Made by a program: the position numbers and the translations under genes. Positions 51,801 to 59,607 of a stretch of 64,000 bases of DNA are shown here, piece by piece; position 1 is the first letter of the stretch, and each line of letters starts with the position of its first letter. The DNA is taken from positions 5,704,001 through 5,768,000 of the forward strand of contig NZ_CP092423.2 in NCBI RefSeq assembly GCF_022374895.2. The letters run 5' to 3'. The DNA comes from Mycobacterium lentiflavum (GTDB lineage: Bacteria; Actinomycetota; Actinomycetes; Mycobacteriales; Mycobacteriaceae). The notes below the pieces were generated by a model. The model was given only the letters and a program-made list of their open reading frames with translations. It made no database searches and was not told the origin of the DNA.

Positions 51801-52147
51801 ACATCGCCACCGCGGCGAACTTTCCGTGCCAGCGGCCGTTCGCCGAACACCTGGGCGTTGCCGAACTTCCGGGGTACCGCATCCTTCCCGACCACAAACA
51901 GACGGCGGCGTCGTCCAACGGATGGCAGGCCGGCGAGGCCGGGGGCCCGTTCCTGTTCACCCAGACGCTGTTGCGGACGTCGACGATCTCGACCTACCTG
52001 CGCGGGGACTGGTATCGCGACTGGGGGTCGGTCGAGCAGTATTACCCACTGGTGCCCAGTGACCTGGCGCCTAACGCCGTCGTCGAACAGGGTGTGATGA
52101 CCGTGAACGGCTGGAGCCGGCAGGGACCGATTCGGGCATTACCGTGA
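48869..52147 (+). CDS. embA: EmbA, arabinogalactan arabinosyltransferase
   Basis: The 1092-residue GT-C protein is partner to EmbB in building the branched hexa-arabinoside of arabinogalactan. Beginning PHDERPQPILRLVAVVAGLAGLLLC, it follows M. tuberculosis EmbA throughout. Hallmarks are PQGTVDGHITQITSPLVSGAPRALDISIPC in the N-terminal extracytoplasmic domain, HVIGATSSDDGYNLTIARVAPKAGYV for the Asp-Asp catalytic loop, and the C-terminal carbohydrate-binding domain ending QGPIRALP. GTG 48869 (VPHDE) matches the known start. It overlaps embB by four bases (GTGA). Confidence 0.95.
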   Translation: MPHDERPQPILRLVAVVAGLAGLLLCLVVPLLPVKQTTATIAWPQGTVDGHITQITSPLVSGAPRALDISIPCPAMATLPASGGLVISTLPTGGVDPGKNGLFVRADKDVVVVAFRDTVAAVAKRSAIAAGACSVLHVWADAGAAGADFVGIPGATGILPAEKKPQVGGIFTDLKVAPQPGLSARVDIDTRFITAPTTLKKLVMGVGVLAVLVAIVALAMLDRHSRGGTLVNWRSPIARWRRIGWATWLSDVGVIATLLVWHVIGATSSDDGYNLTIARVAPKAGYVANYYRYFGTTEAPFDWYLAVLSKLASVSTAGVWMRIPATLAGIACWLVISHWGLRRLGPGRGGLGSNTVAVLTGGVVFLAAWLPFNNGLRPEPLIALGVIVTWMLVERAIALQRLAPAAVAIVVAMLTVTLAPQGLIAVAALLTGARAIATIIRRRRATDGLSPLAVLAASLSLILVVVFRSQTLATVAESARIKYKVGPTIAWYQDWLRYYFLTVESNPDGSMARRFAVLVLFLCLFGMLVVLLRRGRVPGLASGPAWRLIGTTALGLLLLTFTPTKWAVQFGAFASLAGALGAVTAFAFSRIGLHSRRNLTLYVTALLFLLAWATSGINGWFYVGNYGVPWFDIQPVVASHPVTSMFLAMSIATGLLAAWLHFRMDYTGHTEIKESRRNRVLAATPLLIVATIMVLGEVGSLAKGAVFRYPLYTTAKANLAALESGLSRTSCAMADDVLTEPDPNVGLLQPVAGQTFGPDGPLGGSNPVGFKPDGVGDDLRSYPVVTKPGVVNSDASPNKPNAAMSDSAGTAGGKGPIGVNGSNAALPFGLDPARTPVMGSYGENSLSATATSSWYQLPPRTPERPLVVVSAAGAIWSYKEDGTFTYGQSLKLQWGVTRPDGTTQPLGEVQPIDIGPEPAWRNLRFPLTWAPPEANVARIVAYDPNLSEDQWFAFTPPRVPVLQTLQQLMGSQTPVLMDIATAANFPCQRPFAEHLGVAELPGYRILPDHKQTAASSNGWQAGEAGGPFLFTQTLLRTSTISTYLRGDWYRDWGSVEQYYPLVPSDLAPNAVVEQGVMTVNGWSRQGPIRALP

Positions 52148-55100
52148 GCGTCATCGAACACCAAGCACAAGCGGCCGGCGGCACCAGCGACAACGTCCGC
52201 GTCACCCGGTGGGTGGCCACGATCGCCGGGCTGATCGGCTTCGTACTGTCGGTCGCCACACCGTTGCTGCCGGTCGTGCAGACCACCGCGATGCTTAACT
52301 GGCCGCAAAACGGCCAACTGAATAACGTTACGGCACCGCTCATTTCACTGAGCCCGGTCGACGTGACGGCGACGGTGCCGTGCGACGCGGTGCGCGGATT
52401 GCCTCCCGAGGGCGGCGTGGTGCTGAGCACCGCACCCAAGAAGGGCAAGGACGCCGCACTCAACGCGTTGTTCGTCGTCGTCAACGCCAAGCGCGTCGAC
52501 GTGACCGACCGCAACGTGGTCATCGCCAGCGCGTCGCGTGAGCAAGTGGAAGGGGGCCAGTGCCAGCGCGTCGAGATAACCTCCACCCGCGCAGGCACTT
52601 TCGCTACCTTCGTCGGGTTGACCGACCCCGCCGGTAAGCCGCTCGGCGGTGGCTTCAACGACCCCAACCTGCGCCCGCAGATCGTCGGCGTGTTCACCGA
52701 CCTGACCGGCCCCGCCCCGCCGGGATTGAAGTTCTCGGCGACCATCGACACCCGGTTCTCCACCACCCCAACGACATTGAAGCTGCTGGCGATGGTGGGC
52801 GCCATCTTGTCGACCATCGTCTCGCTGGTCGCGCTATGGCGGCTCGACCAGCTCGACGGCCGCCGGATGCAGCGGTGGATCCCGACGCGCTGGAAGAAGT
52901 TCACTCTCGCCGACGCCACGGTGATCTTCGGGTTCGTGCTGTGGCATGTGATCGGGGCGAACTCCTCAGACGACGGCTACATCCTGGGCATGGCCCGGGT
53001 CGCCGACCACGCCGGCTACATGTCCAACTACTTCCGCTGGTTCGGCAGCCCGGAAGACCCGTTCGGTTGGTACTACAACTTGCTGGCGCTGATGACCCAC
53101 GTCAGCGACGACAGTTTGTGGATGCGGCTGCCCGACTTGATCGCCGGGCTGGTGTGCTGGCTGCTGCTGTCGCGTGAGGTGCTGCCCCGGTTGGGGCCCG
53201 CGGTGACGTCGAGCAAGGCGGCGAACTGGGCGGCGGGCCTGGTTCTGCTGACCGCGTGGATGCCGTTCGACAACGGCCTGCGGCCCGAGCCGATCATCGC
53301 GCTGGGTTCGCTGCTGACCTGGGTGCTGATCGAACGCTCGATGTGCGCCTCGCGGCTCACCCCGGCGGCACTGGCGGTGGTCACCGCGGCGTTCACCCTG
53401 GGCGTGCAGCCGACCGGGCTGATCGCGGTGGCCGCGCTGGTTGCCGGTGGTCGCCCGATCCTGCGAATTCTGGTGAAACGGCATCGCCTGGTCGGGACCT
53501 GGCCGCTGGTGGCGCCGATGCTGGCCGCTGGTTTTGTGATCCTCACGGTGGTGTTCGCCGATCAGACGCTGTCAACGGTGTTGGAAGCCACCAGGATTCG
53601 CACCGCTATCGGGCCCAGCCAGGCCTGGTACACCGAGAACCTGCGCTACTACTACCTGATCCTGCCGACCGTCGACGGCTCGCTGTCGCGCCGGTTCGGC
53701 TTCCTGGTCACGGCGCTGTGCTTATTCACGGCGCTGTTCATCATGTTGCGGCGCAAGCGAGTTCCCGGAGTGGCCCGCGGGCCGGCCTGGCGGCTGATGG
53801 GTGTCATCTTCGGCACCATGTTCTTCCTGATGTTCACCCCGACCAAGTGGGTGCACCACTTCGGGCTGTTCGCCGCGGTGGGCGCGGCGATGGCCGCCCT
53901 GACGACGGTGCTGGTGTCGCCGAAGGTGCTGCGCTGGTCGCGCAACCGGATGGCGTTCCTGGCGGCGCTGATGTTCGTGTTGGCCCTGTGCTTCGCCACC
54001 ACCAACGGATGGTGGTATGTCTCGAGCTACGGCGTGCCGTTCAACAGTTCGATGCCGAAGGTCGGCGGAATCTCAATCAGCACAATATTTTTCGCACTCT
54101 TCGCGATTACCGCGGTGTATGCGGCGTGGTTACACTTCGCCGACGCGAGCCATGGCGAGGGCCGGCTGGCGCGGGCGCTGACGGCCGCGCCGATCCCCAT
54201 CGCGGCAGGCTTCATGGCGCTGGTGTTCATCGCCTCGATGACCGCCGGCATCGTGCGTCAGTACCCGACCTACTCCAATGCCTGGGACAATCTGCGCGAA
54301 TTCAGCGGCGGTTGCGGGCTGGCCGACGACGTGCTCGTCGAGCCGGACAGCAATGCCGGCTTCATGGCGCCCGTGCCGGGTGATTACGGCCCCTTGGGCG
54401 CGCTGGGTGGAGTGAACCCAACGGGATTCAGCCCCAACGGAATACCGGAACGCACCCTGGCCGAAGCCGTGCGGGAGACCGCGGTCCCGCAGCCCGGCAC
54501 CGACTACGACTGGTACGGGCCGACCAAGCTCACGGCGCCGGGCATCAACGGCTCACTGCTCCCGTTGCCCTACGGGCTGGACCCCGCGCAGGTACCGGTG
54601 GCCGGCAGCTACACCAGCGGCGCGCAACAGCAGAGCAGGCTCACCTCGGCGTGGTACCAGCTGCCGAAGCCGGACGCCGGGCATCCACTGGTGGTGGTGA
54701 CCGCCGCGGGCGCGATCGCCGGCAACAGCATCCTGCACCACCACACCGCCGGGCAGACCGTGGAACTGGAATTCGGTATGCCCGGACCCGGCGGCATCGT
54801 GCAGCCGGGCGGCCGGCTGGTGCCGTATGACCTGTACGGGGAGCAACCGAAGGTGTGGCGCAACCTGCGCTTTGCGCGCTCGGCGATGCCCGCCGACGCG
54901 GTCGCGGTGCGGGTGGTGGCAGAGGACCTGTCGCTGACGCCCGAAGACTGGATCGCGGTGACCCCGCCGCGGGTGCCGGAGTTGCGCTCGTTGCAGGAGT
55001 ACGTCGGTTCGACGCAGCCGGTGCTAATGGACTGGGCGGTCGGGCTGGCATTCCCGTGCCAGCAGCCGATGCTCCATGTCAACGGCGTCACCGAGATCCC

Positions 55101-55368
55101 GAAGTTCCGCATCACGCCGGACTACACGGCCAAGAAACAGGACACCGACACCTGGCAGGACGGCGTCAACGGCGGCCTGCTGGGCATCACCGACTTGCTG
55201 CTGCGCGCCCACGTGATGTCGACCTACCTGTCCCACGACTGGGGGCGCGACTGGGGGTCGCTGCGCAGGTTCGACACGATCGCCGACGCCCAGCCGGCGC
55301 GGCTCGACTTGGGCACCGCGACCCGCACCGGATGGTGGTCGCCCGGCCAGATCCGAATCAAGCCCTAG
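52144..55368 (+). CDS. embB: EmbB, arabinogalactan arabinosyltransferase (ethambutol target)
   Basis: The 1074-residue GT-C enzyme forms the alpha-1,3 branch of arabinan with EmbA. The catalytic loop GANSSDDGYILGMARVADHAGYMSNYFRWFGSPEDPFGWYY carries Met283, equivalent to M. tuberculosis Met306, the main ethambutol-resistance position, here in the susceptible state. The C-terminal domain reads GINGSLLPLPYGLDPAQVPVAGSY and ends SPGQIRIKP. It is about 24 residues shorter than M. tuberculosis EmbB, mainly at the N-terminus. GTG 52144 overlaps embA. Confidence 0.95.
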   Translation: MSVIEHQAQAAGGTSDNVRVTRWVATIAGLIGFVLSVATPLLPVVQTTAMLNWPQNGQLNNVTAPLISLSPVDVTATVPCDAVRGLPPEGGVVLSTAPKKGKDAALNALFVVVNAKRVDVTDRNVVIASASREQVEGGQCQRVEITSTRAGTFATFVGLTDPAGKPLGGGFNDPNLRPQIVGVFTDLTGPAPPGLKFSATIDTRFSTTPTTLKLLAMVGAILSTIVSLVALWRLDQLDGRRMQRWIPTRWKKFTLADATVIFGFVLWHVIGANSSDDGYILGMARVADHAGYMSNYFRWFGSPEDPFGWYYNLLALMTHVSDDSLWMRLPDLIAGLVCWLLLSREVLPRLGPAVTSSKAANWAAGLVLLTAWMPFDNGLRPEPIIALGSLLTWVLIERSMCASRLTPAALAVVTAAFTLGVQPTGLIAVAALVAGGRPILRILVKRHRLVGTWPLVAPMLAAGFVILTVVFADQTLSTVLEATRIRTAIGPSQAWYTENLRYYYLILPTVDGSLSRRFGFLVTALCLFTALFIMLRRKRVPGVARGPAWRLMGVIFGTMFFLMFTPTKWVHHFGLFAAVGAAMAALTTVLVSPKVLRWSRNRMAFLAALMFVLALCFATTNGWWYVSSYGVPFNSSMPKVGGISISTIFFALFAITAVYAAWLHFADASHGEGRLARALTAAPIPIAAGFMALVFIASMTAGIVRQYPTYSNAWDNLREFSGGCGLADDVLVEPDSNAGFMAPVPGDYGPLGALGGVNPTGFSPNGIPERTLAEAVRETAVPQPGTDYDWYGPTKLTAPGINGSLLPLPYGLDPAQVPVAGSYTSGAQQQSRLTSAWYQLPKPDAGHPLVVVTAAGAIAGNSILHHHTAGQTVELEFGMPGPGGIVQPGGRLVPYDLYGEQPKVWRNLRFARSAMPADAVAVRVVAEDLSLTPEDWIAVTPPRVPELRSLQEYVGSTQPVLMDWAVGLAFPCQQPMLHVNGVTEIPKFRITPDYTAKKQDTDTWQDGVNGGLLGITDLLLRAHVMSTYLSHDWGRDWGSLRRFDTIADAQPARLDLGTATRTGWWSPGQIRIKP

Positions 55369-55383
55369 CAATTTGCGGGCCGG

Positions 55384-57156
55384 TCATTGCCGCAGCGCGG
55401 CAACCTCGTCGCTGAGCTGGCCTACCCGGTTGGCCAGCGCCCGGCCGATGTTGGTGTGCAGCTGTAGCGATATCCCCGGCCGGTCGCGGCTCAGCCGGTC
55501 GAGCTCTGCTACCTCCAACTCGAAGCAGACGCTAGGCATCGCCGCCCGCACCCCGGCGGATCGGGCACCCCCATACAGCGCCGCCATTTCCCCGAACGTC
55601 GCACCGGGCCCGAGCGTGGTCGCCCGCGCAAACGTCTCTCCCATCACCAACACGACGTCGACGCGGCCCTCGACCAGGAAGTAGATCCGGTCAGCGCGGT
55701 CGCCCGCGTTGAAAATCATCTCGCCGTCTTGGTAGCGGCGATACGTGCCGGCGGCCTCGATCATCGGCAGCAAGTCGGCGTCCACGCCGTGCAGCACCTC
55801 GACGTCGGCGAGCGGGATGCGGGCCGGGCCGGGTTCGAGGTCCGCCCGTTCGAGGAGTTGGTCTTCGCGCCACTCGAGCGCGTCGGCGAGGGCGTCAAAC
55901 GACAGTGCCCCAAGGCTTTCCGCCACTTCGCGCGGCGCCGCGGCGACCACCACCTGACTGGGCGACTTCTCGAACATCTCGCCGATCGCCCGCAGCAGCT
56001 TGCTTGCGCTGCGACCGACCGCGCTGACCCTGCGGAAGTCGAGAATCATCACCTCGGCATCGTCCAGCTCGGCCGCAATGGCGCGGCTCAGTACCTCGCA
56101 CGAGCCGAAGCGAAGCTGACCCTGCAATTCGAGCACCCTCGTGGTGCTGCCCAGTCTCTTGAGGGCAGAGTCCTGGAAGGCCAGTCGGTGTCGATTCGAC
56201 CGGACAATGTCGCCGCCATAGGCGCGCCGGACAACGGAGTGGTCCACAGCTGCCGGACTGAACAGATGCAGGCTGAAGCGCTCGGAGACCGCCTTGCAGA
56301 AGCCGATCCCCCGAACGCTGTTGCCATGCGAGTCGAGACGAGGGGAGAAGATCGCCAGGCCGAACTGCCCCGGCATCACGGCGAGCACCGCACCAGACAC
56401 GCCGCTCTTGGCCGGAAGGCCCACGTTGTAAAGCCACTCGCCGGCGTAGTCGTACATGCCGCAGGTGCTCATCGCGCTCAGCACCCGCACGACGTTCACG
56501 CCACTCACCGCGCGCTCGCCGGTCATCGGGTTCACGCCGCGGTTGGCCAGCGTCGCGCCCATGGTTGCGAGGTCGCGGGCGTCGACGAGTAGGGCGCACT
56601 GCCGGAAATACGCCTGCAGGGTGGTCTCGACCTCCGCCTCGAGCATGCCGAAGTTGCGCATCAGGTACGCGATCGCCCGGTTGCGGTCGCCGCTGTCGGA
56701 CTCGGACTGAAATACCTCCTCGTCCAGCTTCAGGGCCCGGCCGGCAAACCGGGCGAAGCCCGCGTCGACGGCCGCCGCCCCGTCGAGCAGGCTGGACGTC
56801 ATGATCGCGCCGGCATTGACCATGGGGTTATAGGGACGGCGAGTGGTCATGTCGAATTCGATCGAGTTGAAGGGGTCTCCGGACGGTTCGACTCCGACTC
56901 GCTGCAGCACCGCGTCGATACCGTGCTTTTCGAGCGCCATCGCGTATGCGAAGGGTTTCGATACCGACTGGATAGTGAAGCTCTGCTCGGAATCACCGAC
57001 GTCATACCGGTGGCTGTCGACAGTGACGAGGCTGACGCCGAACCAGTCCGGGTTGGCTTCCCGTAACGCTGGAATGTAGTCAGCGACTTTACCCGCATCC
57101 ATGCCGGCGACCTCATCGAAGATCGCGTTGAGCTCAGCATCCAGAGGTAGCTGCAT
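55384..57156 (-). CDS. glsA: Glutaminase A fused to STAS and cyclic-nucleotide-binding domains
   Basis: This 590-residue fusion has three parts. An N-terminal beta-lactamase-fold glutaminase (about 1-305) has the catalytic Ser-x-x-Lys in TIQSVSKPFAYAM, plus NPMVNAGAI and GLPAKSGVSGAVLAVMPGQ. A STAS domain follows (about 330-430, RVLELQGQLRFGSCEVLSRAI...VMILDFRRVSAVGRSASKLL), then a cAMP/cGMP-binding domain (about 470-585, DGEMIFNAGDRADRIYFLVEGRVDVVL and GPGATFGEMAALYGGARSAGVRA). It should hydrolyse glutamine to glutamate and ammonia, with possible nucleotide control. The same fusion order occurs in some actinobacteria. ATG 57156 was chosen; the longer open frame is non-homologous. Confidence 0.87.
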   Translation of the reverse strand: MQLPLDAELNAIFDEVAGMDAGKVADYIPALREANPDWFGVSLVTVDSHRYDVGDSEQSFTIQSVSKPFAYAMALEKHGIDAVLQRVGVEPSGDPFNSIEFDMTTRRPYNPMVNAGAIMTSSLLDGAAAVDAGFARFAGRALKLDEEVFQSESDSGDRNRAIAYLMRNFGMLEAEVETTLQAYFRQCALLVDARDLATMGATLANRGVNPMTGERAVSGVNVVRVLSAMSTCGMYDYAGEWLYNVGLPAKSGVSGAVLAVMPGQFGLAIFSPRLDSHGNSVRGIGFCKAVSERFSLHLFSPAAVDHSVVRRAYGGDIVRSNRHRLAFQDSALKRLGSTTRVLELQGQLRFGSCEVLSRAIAAELDDAEVMILDFRRVSAVGRSASKLLRAIGEMFEKSPSQVVVAAAPREVAESLGALSFDALADALEWREDQLLERADLEPGPARIPLADVEVLHGVDADLLPMIEAAGTYRRYQDGEMIFNAGDRADRIYFLVEGRVDVVLVMGETFARATTLGPGATFGEMAALYGGARSAGVRAAMPSVCFELEVAELDRLSRDRPGISLQLHTNIGRALANRVGQLSDEVAALRQ

Positions 57157-57591
57157 TCCGCATACACCTTCCGTCCGAGTTGCTTCAACTAGGCGTATGT
57201 CTCCCGCCCCCCGGTCGTGCGGTGTTTGCTCCGCCGGCCCCGTACTCAAGACGTGCCTACCGTCGTCGTTTATCGACCGTTGTCCAATATCGCCAACGGA
57301 AGCCGCGCGCAGGTGAACGTCACGCCCAGTTGACGGGGTTGCGAGGTTAACTCGGCTTAAGGCTGAGGGTGTCCACGCCCATTCGCGAAAGTCCGCCGGC
57401 AAGCGAGCGTGACGAAAGTGGGCACTGTTGGATTCCCATTCACGGCTACGACGCAATTCGTCACCGGTCGAATAAAAACATTTAAATTGACCGACCCGTA
57501 AGTCACTCGAATGGGTTTGAGGTCAGAAAATATCGGTCAATATCTACTTCGCTGTGATTGGGGTAACACAGCCGGGAGCGATGGGGGACAT
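57157..57591. other. 435-base divergent intergenic region
   Basis: No gene is supported here. The left half is ordinary GC-rich DNA ahead of the glutaminase. The segment 57470-57570 is unusually AT-rich (AATAAAAACATTTAAATTGAC; AAAATATCGGTCAATATC, in which AATATC occurs twice) and probably holds the promoter of the secreted protein at 57592. ATGGGGGA at 57581-57588 is its ribosome site. Confidence 0.5.
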
Positions 57592-58098
57592 ATGCATGCG
57601 CACACGCGTACGGCCGCCTGCGGGGCGGCGTTAACCGTGGCGATGTCCACGGTGGCGACAGCGGGGATCGCCGCGGCGGGGGCCGAAGCCGGGACAACGG
57701 TCGTTTTAGACAGCAAATTGCGGCGCTGCGATTTCAGCCTGATAAGTACCGTACCGACGGTGCCGCAATCCGCCCTGGGCACGGGGTCGGTCATTGTGCA
57801 TTCCGCCGGGGGGAAAGCGATCGCGGAGGTGCACTTATCGGACGCGCCCGATCCGGGCACCCATTTCGACGTCGGCTTGATTCAGGAACCTCGGCCGGGG
57901 TCGGGCGGCTGTGGTCCCGGGGATCCCGGCACCGCGTTTTCCGGTATGGACACCGATGCAGCCGGCGGCGCAACGGTGACCGTTTCCGACACCATTCGGC
58001 CGGGCACGACGGGCGTCTGGGTCGTGATCCAGCGCGCGAATCCGCACTCCCAGATTCCGGCCGAGTTCTACACGTCGGAGTTCGTCGCGCCGGTGTAG
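57592..58098 (+). CDS. Secreted protein of unknown function
   Basis: The 168-residue precursor has a signal peptide RTAACGAALTVAMSTVATAGIAAAGAEA. The mature domain is beta-rich: TTVVLDSKLRRCDFSLISTVP, GSVIVHSAGGKAIAEVHLSDAPDPGTHFDVGLIQEPRP, GGCGPGDPGTAFSGMDTDAAGGATVTVSDTIRPGTTGVWVVIQ. It looks like an immunoglobulin-like beta-sandwich with two mature cysteines (CDF and GCG). Proteins of this type are common, unnamed secreted proteins of mycobacteria. The ATG at 57592 was chosen for its GGGGGA site and because it starts the signal peptide. Confidence 0.7.
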   Translation: MHAHTRTAACGAALTVAMSTVATAGIAAAGAEAGTTVVLDSKLRRCDFSLISTVPTVPQSALGTGSVIVHSAGGKAIAEVHLSDAPDPGTHFDVGLIQEPRPGSGGCGPGDPGTAFSGMDTDAAGGATVTVSDTIRPGTTGVWVVIQRANPHSQIPAEFYTSEFVAPV

Positions 58099-58385
58099 CA
58101 CCTGCCGGTCGGCGCAGCGTCCTCACCCATGTGGTGATGCATCAGTTCCGACTGCATCGCGGCTACCCGATCGCGTACCTGCTCGTCGGACCGCCGCTGC
58201 TCGGCCGCGGTGACGACAATGGCATCCGGACCCGGAAACACCGTCGCCTCGTGGCCACTGGCGAGCCACCGCACCACGAACGGTGGTGCGCCGTCAGCCC
58301 CGCGCACCTGGGTGATCAAGCCCCGCTGATCCGCTGACTCCCTAGTGCCCTTGAGCACGAGCCAATCACCCACCTCGGCCTTCAT
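58068..58385 (-). CDS. DUF1918 domain protein
   Basis: The 105-residue protein opens MKAEVGDWLVLKG, then RGLITQVRGADGAPPFVVRWLASGHEATVFPGPDAIVV, the SH3-like barrel of DUF1918. A helical segment RSDEQVRDRVAAMQSELMHHHM follows. The family is widespread in actinobacteria and has no established function. Its last ten codons overlap the convergent secreted-protein gene by 31 bases. Confidence 0.85.
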   Translation of the reverse strand: MKAEVGDWLVLKGTRESADQRGLITQVRGADGAPPFVVRWLASGHEATVFPGPDAIVVTAAEQRRSDEQVRDRVAAMQSELMHHHMGEDAAPTGRCYTGATNSDV

Positions 58386-58587
58386 CGCCGTCTCCCTCAG
58401 TCTGTGACCTCTCGGCCGATCATGCGCCCGGCCCCGTAGCTGGGCGAGGGCCGTAGGTCACCACTGACGACATCGGTCCGAGTCACTGCCGAATTCCCCC
58501 GCCGGACGGGACTTCCGTCCCTACCGCATCACAGCCATCGAATGCTGCGATGAGTATGAAGAACCAGCATCAGGCGGAGGTACGGCA

Positions 58588-59055
58588 ATGGACGCTTCAC
58601 CGCAAGCGCAGGCCAAGACACGCATGTTTGCCCGCGTGCTCGGCCCGTTCTTGGTCATCATTGATATCACGGCGGTGGGGCGTGCGTCGGACATGCAGAC
58701 GGTGCTTTCAGACTTCGAGGCAAGCCCGCTGTGGTCGTGGGTGGCTGGTGCCTTCATCCTGGCCTTCGGCCTTGTCATCGTGGCGGCCCACCAATATTGG
58801 AAAGGCGCCGCGGCGATCATCGTGTCGCTCACGGGCTGGCTCATCACGCTGCGCGGCCTGCTCCTGTTCGCCTTTCCCAAGGCTTTTGCCACGGTCGCCA
58901 ACAGCATGATCGGTGCGCAGGGGTGGTGGATAGCGCTGTGCGTGGCATTCGCGTTGGTGGGGCTGTACCTGACCTACGTGGGCTGGGTCCCGGTACCGCG
59001 TCGGCCGGAGCCACAAGCCGTGAGCGCCGATCCGCATTTACCGCGAGCCGCGTGA
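58588..59055 (+). CDS. Four-helix membrane protein of unknown function
   Basis: The 155-residue protein has four predicted membrane helices: MFARVLGPFLVIIDITAVG, LWSWVAGAFILAFGLVIVAAHQYW, AAAIIVSLTGWLITLRGLLLFAF and WWIALCVAFALVGLYLTYVGWVPV. A short polar tail follows. AGGCGGAGG lies just before the ATG. I do not recognise a named family. It is 40 bases upstream of the FHA gene and probably co-transcribed with it. Confidence 0.65.
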   Translation: MDASPQAQAKTRMFARVLGPFLVIIDITAVGRASDMQTVLSDFEASPLWSWVAGAFILAFGLVIVAAHQYWKGAAAIIVSLTGWLITLRGLLLFAFPKAFATVANSMIGAQGWWIALCVAFALVGLYLTYVGWVPVPRRPEPQAVSADPHLPRAA

Positions 59056-59095
59056 TCGAGCCCTGATCGATCCCTGATCGAGCCGAAAGGGAACT

Positions 59096-59536
59096 ATGAC
59101 CGCGGCAGCTGAACACATCCCGCAAAAGACCACCAAGATGCCCGCCACGTTGCGCAACGGCGTCCCCAGCGACTTCGACGACTCGGCGGCGATCGCGGAG
59201 GCAGCCGTCGAGGACATGCGCACGTTGGGAACCGGGGTGGCGGTGCTGGTGGTGAAGCGCGGCCCCAATGCCGGAACGCAGTTTCGGTTGGATCAGCCCG
59301 TCGTCTCGGTTGGCCGGCATCCCGCCAGCGACGTCTTCCTCGACGACATCACGGTCAGCCGCAGGCATGCCGAATTCCGCAGGGAAGGCGACAAATTCCA
59401 TCTCGTCGACCTCGGCAGCCTCAACAACACCTACCTCAACCGGGAACCTGTCGACTCGGCCGTACTCCGCGACGGCGACGAGATACAGATCGGCAATTTC
59501 CGGCTGGTCTTTCTTGTCGGGCCGGTGAAGAGCTGA
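59096..59536 (+). CDS. GarA-like FHA-domain protein
   Basis: The 146-residue protein has a C-terminal FHA domain (about 45-140). GTGVAVLVVKRGPNAGTQFRLDQPVVSVGRHPASDVFLDDITVSRRHAEFRREG and NREPVDSAVLRDGDEIQIGNFRLVFLVGP are close to GarA. The phosphothreonine-binding Arg, Ser and His of GRHPxSD and SRRHAEF are present. The asparagine motif reads SLNNTY where GarA has SLNGTY. The N-terminal tail (KTTKMPATLRNG) lacks GarA's ETTS kinase-target motif. So it is a paralogue, able to bind phosphothreonine but not regulated the same way. Confidence 0.85.
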   Translation: MTAAAEHIPQKTTKMPATLRNGVPSDFDDSAAIAEAAVEDMRTLGTGVAVLVVKRGPNAGTQFRLDQPVVSVGRHPASDVFLDDITVSRRHAEFRREGDKFHLVDLGSLNNTYLNREPVDSAVLRDGDEIQIGNFRLVFLVGPVKS

Positions 59537-59607
59537 ACCGTGCGGCACGTGGCTGCCGGTCGGCGCAGTGTCTTCACCCGACGTCCCGGCTGTAATACCG
59601 TCGCGGA

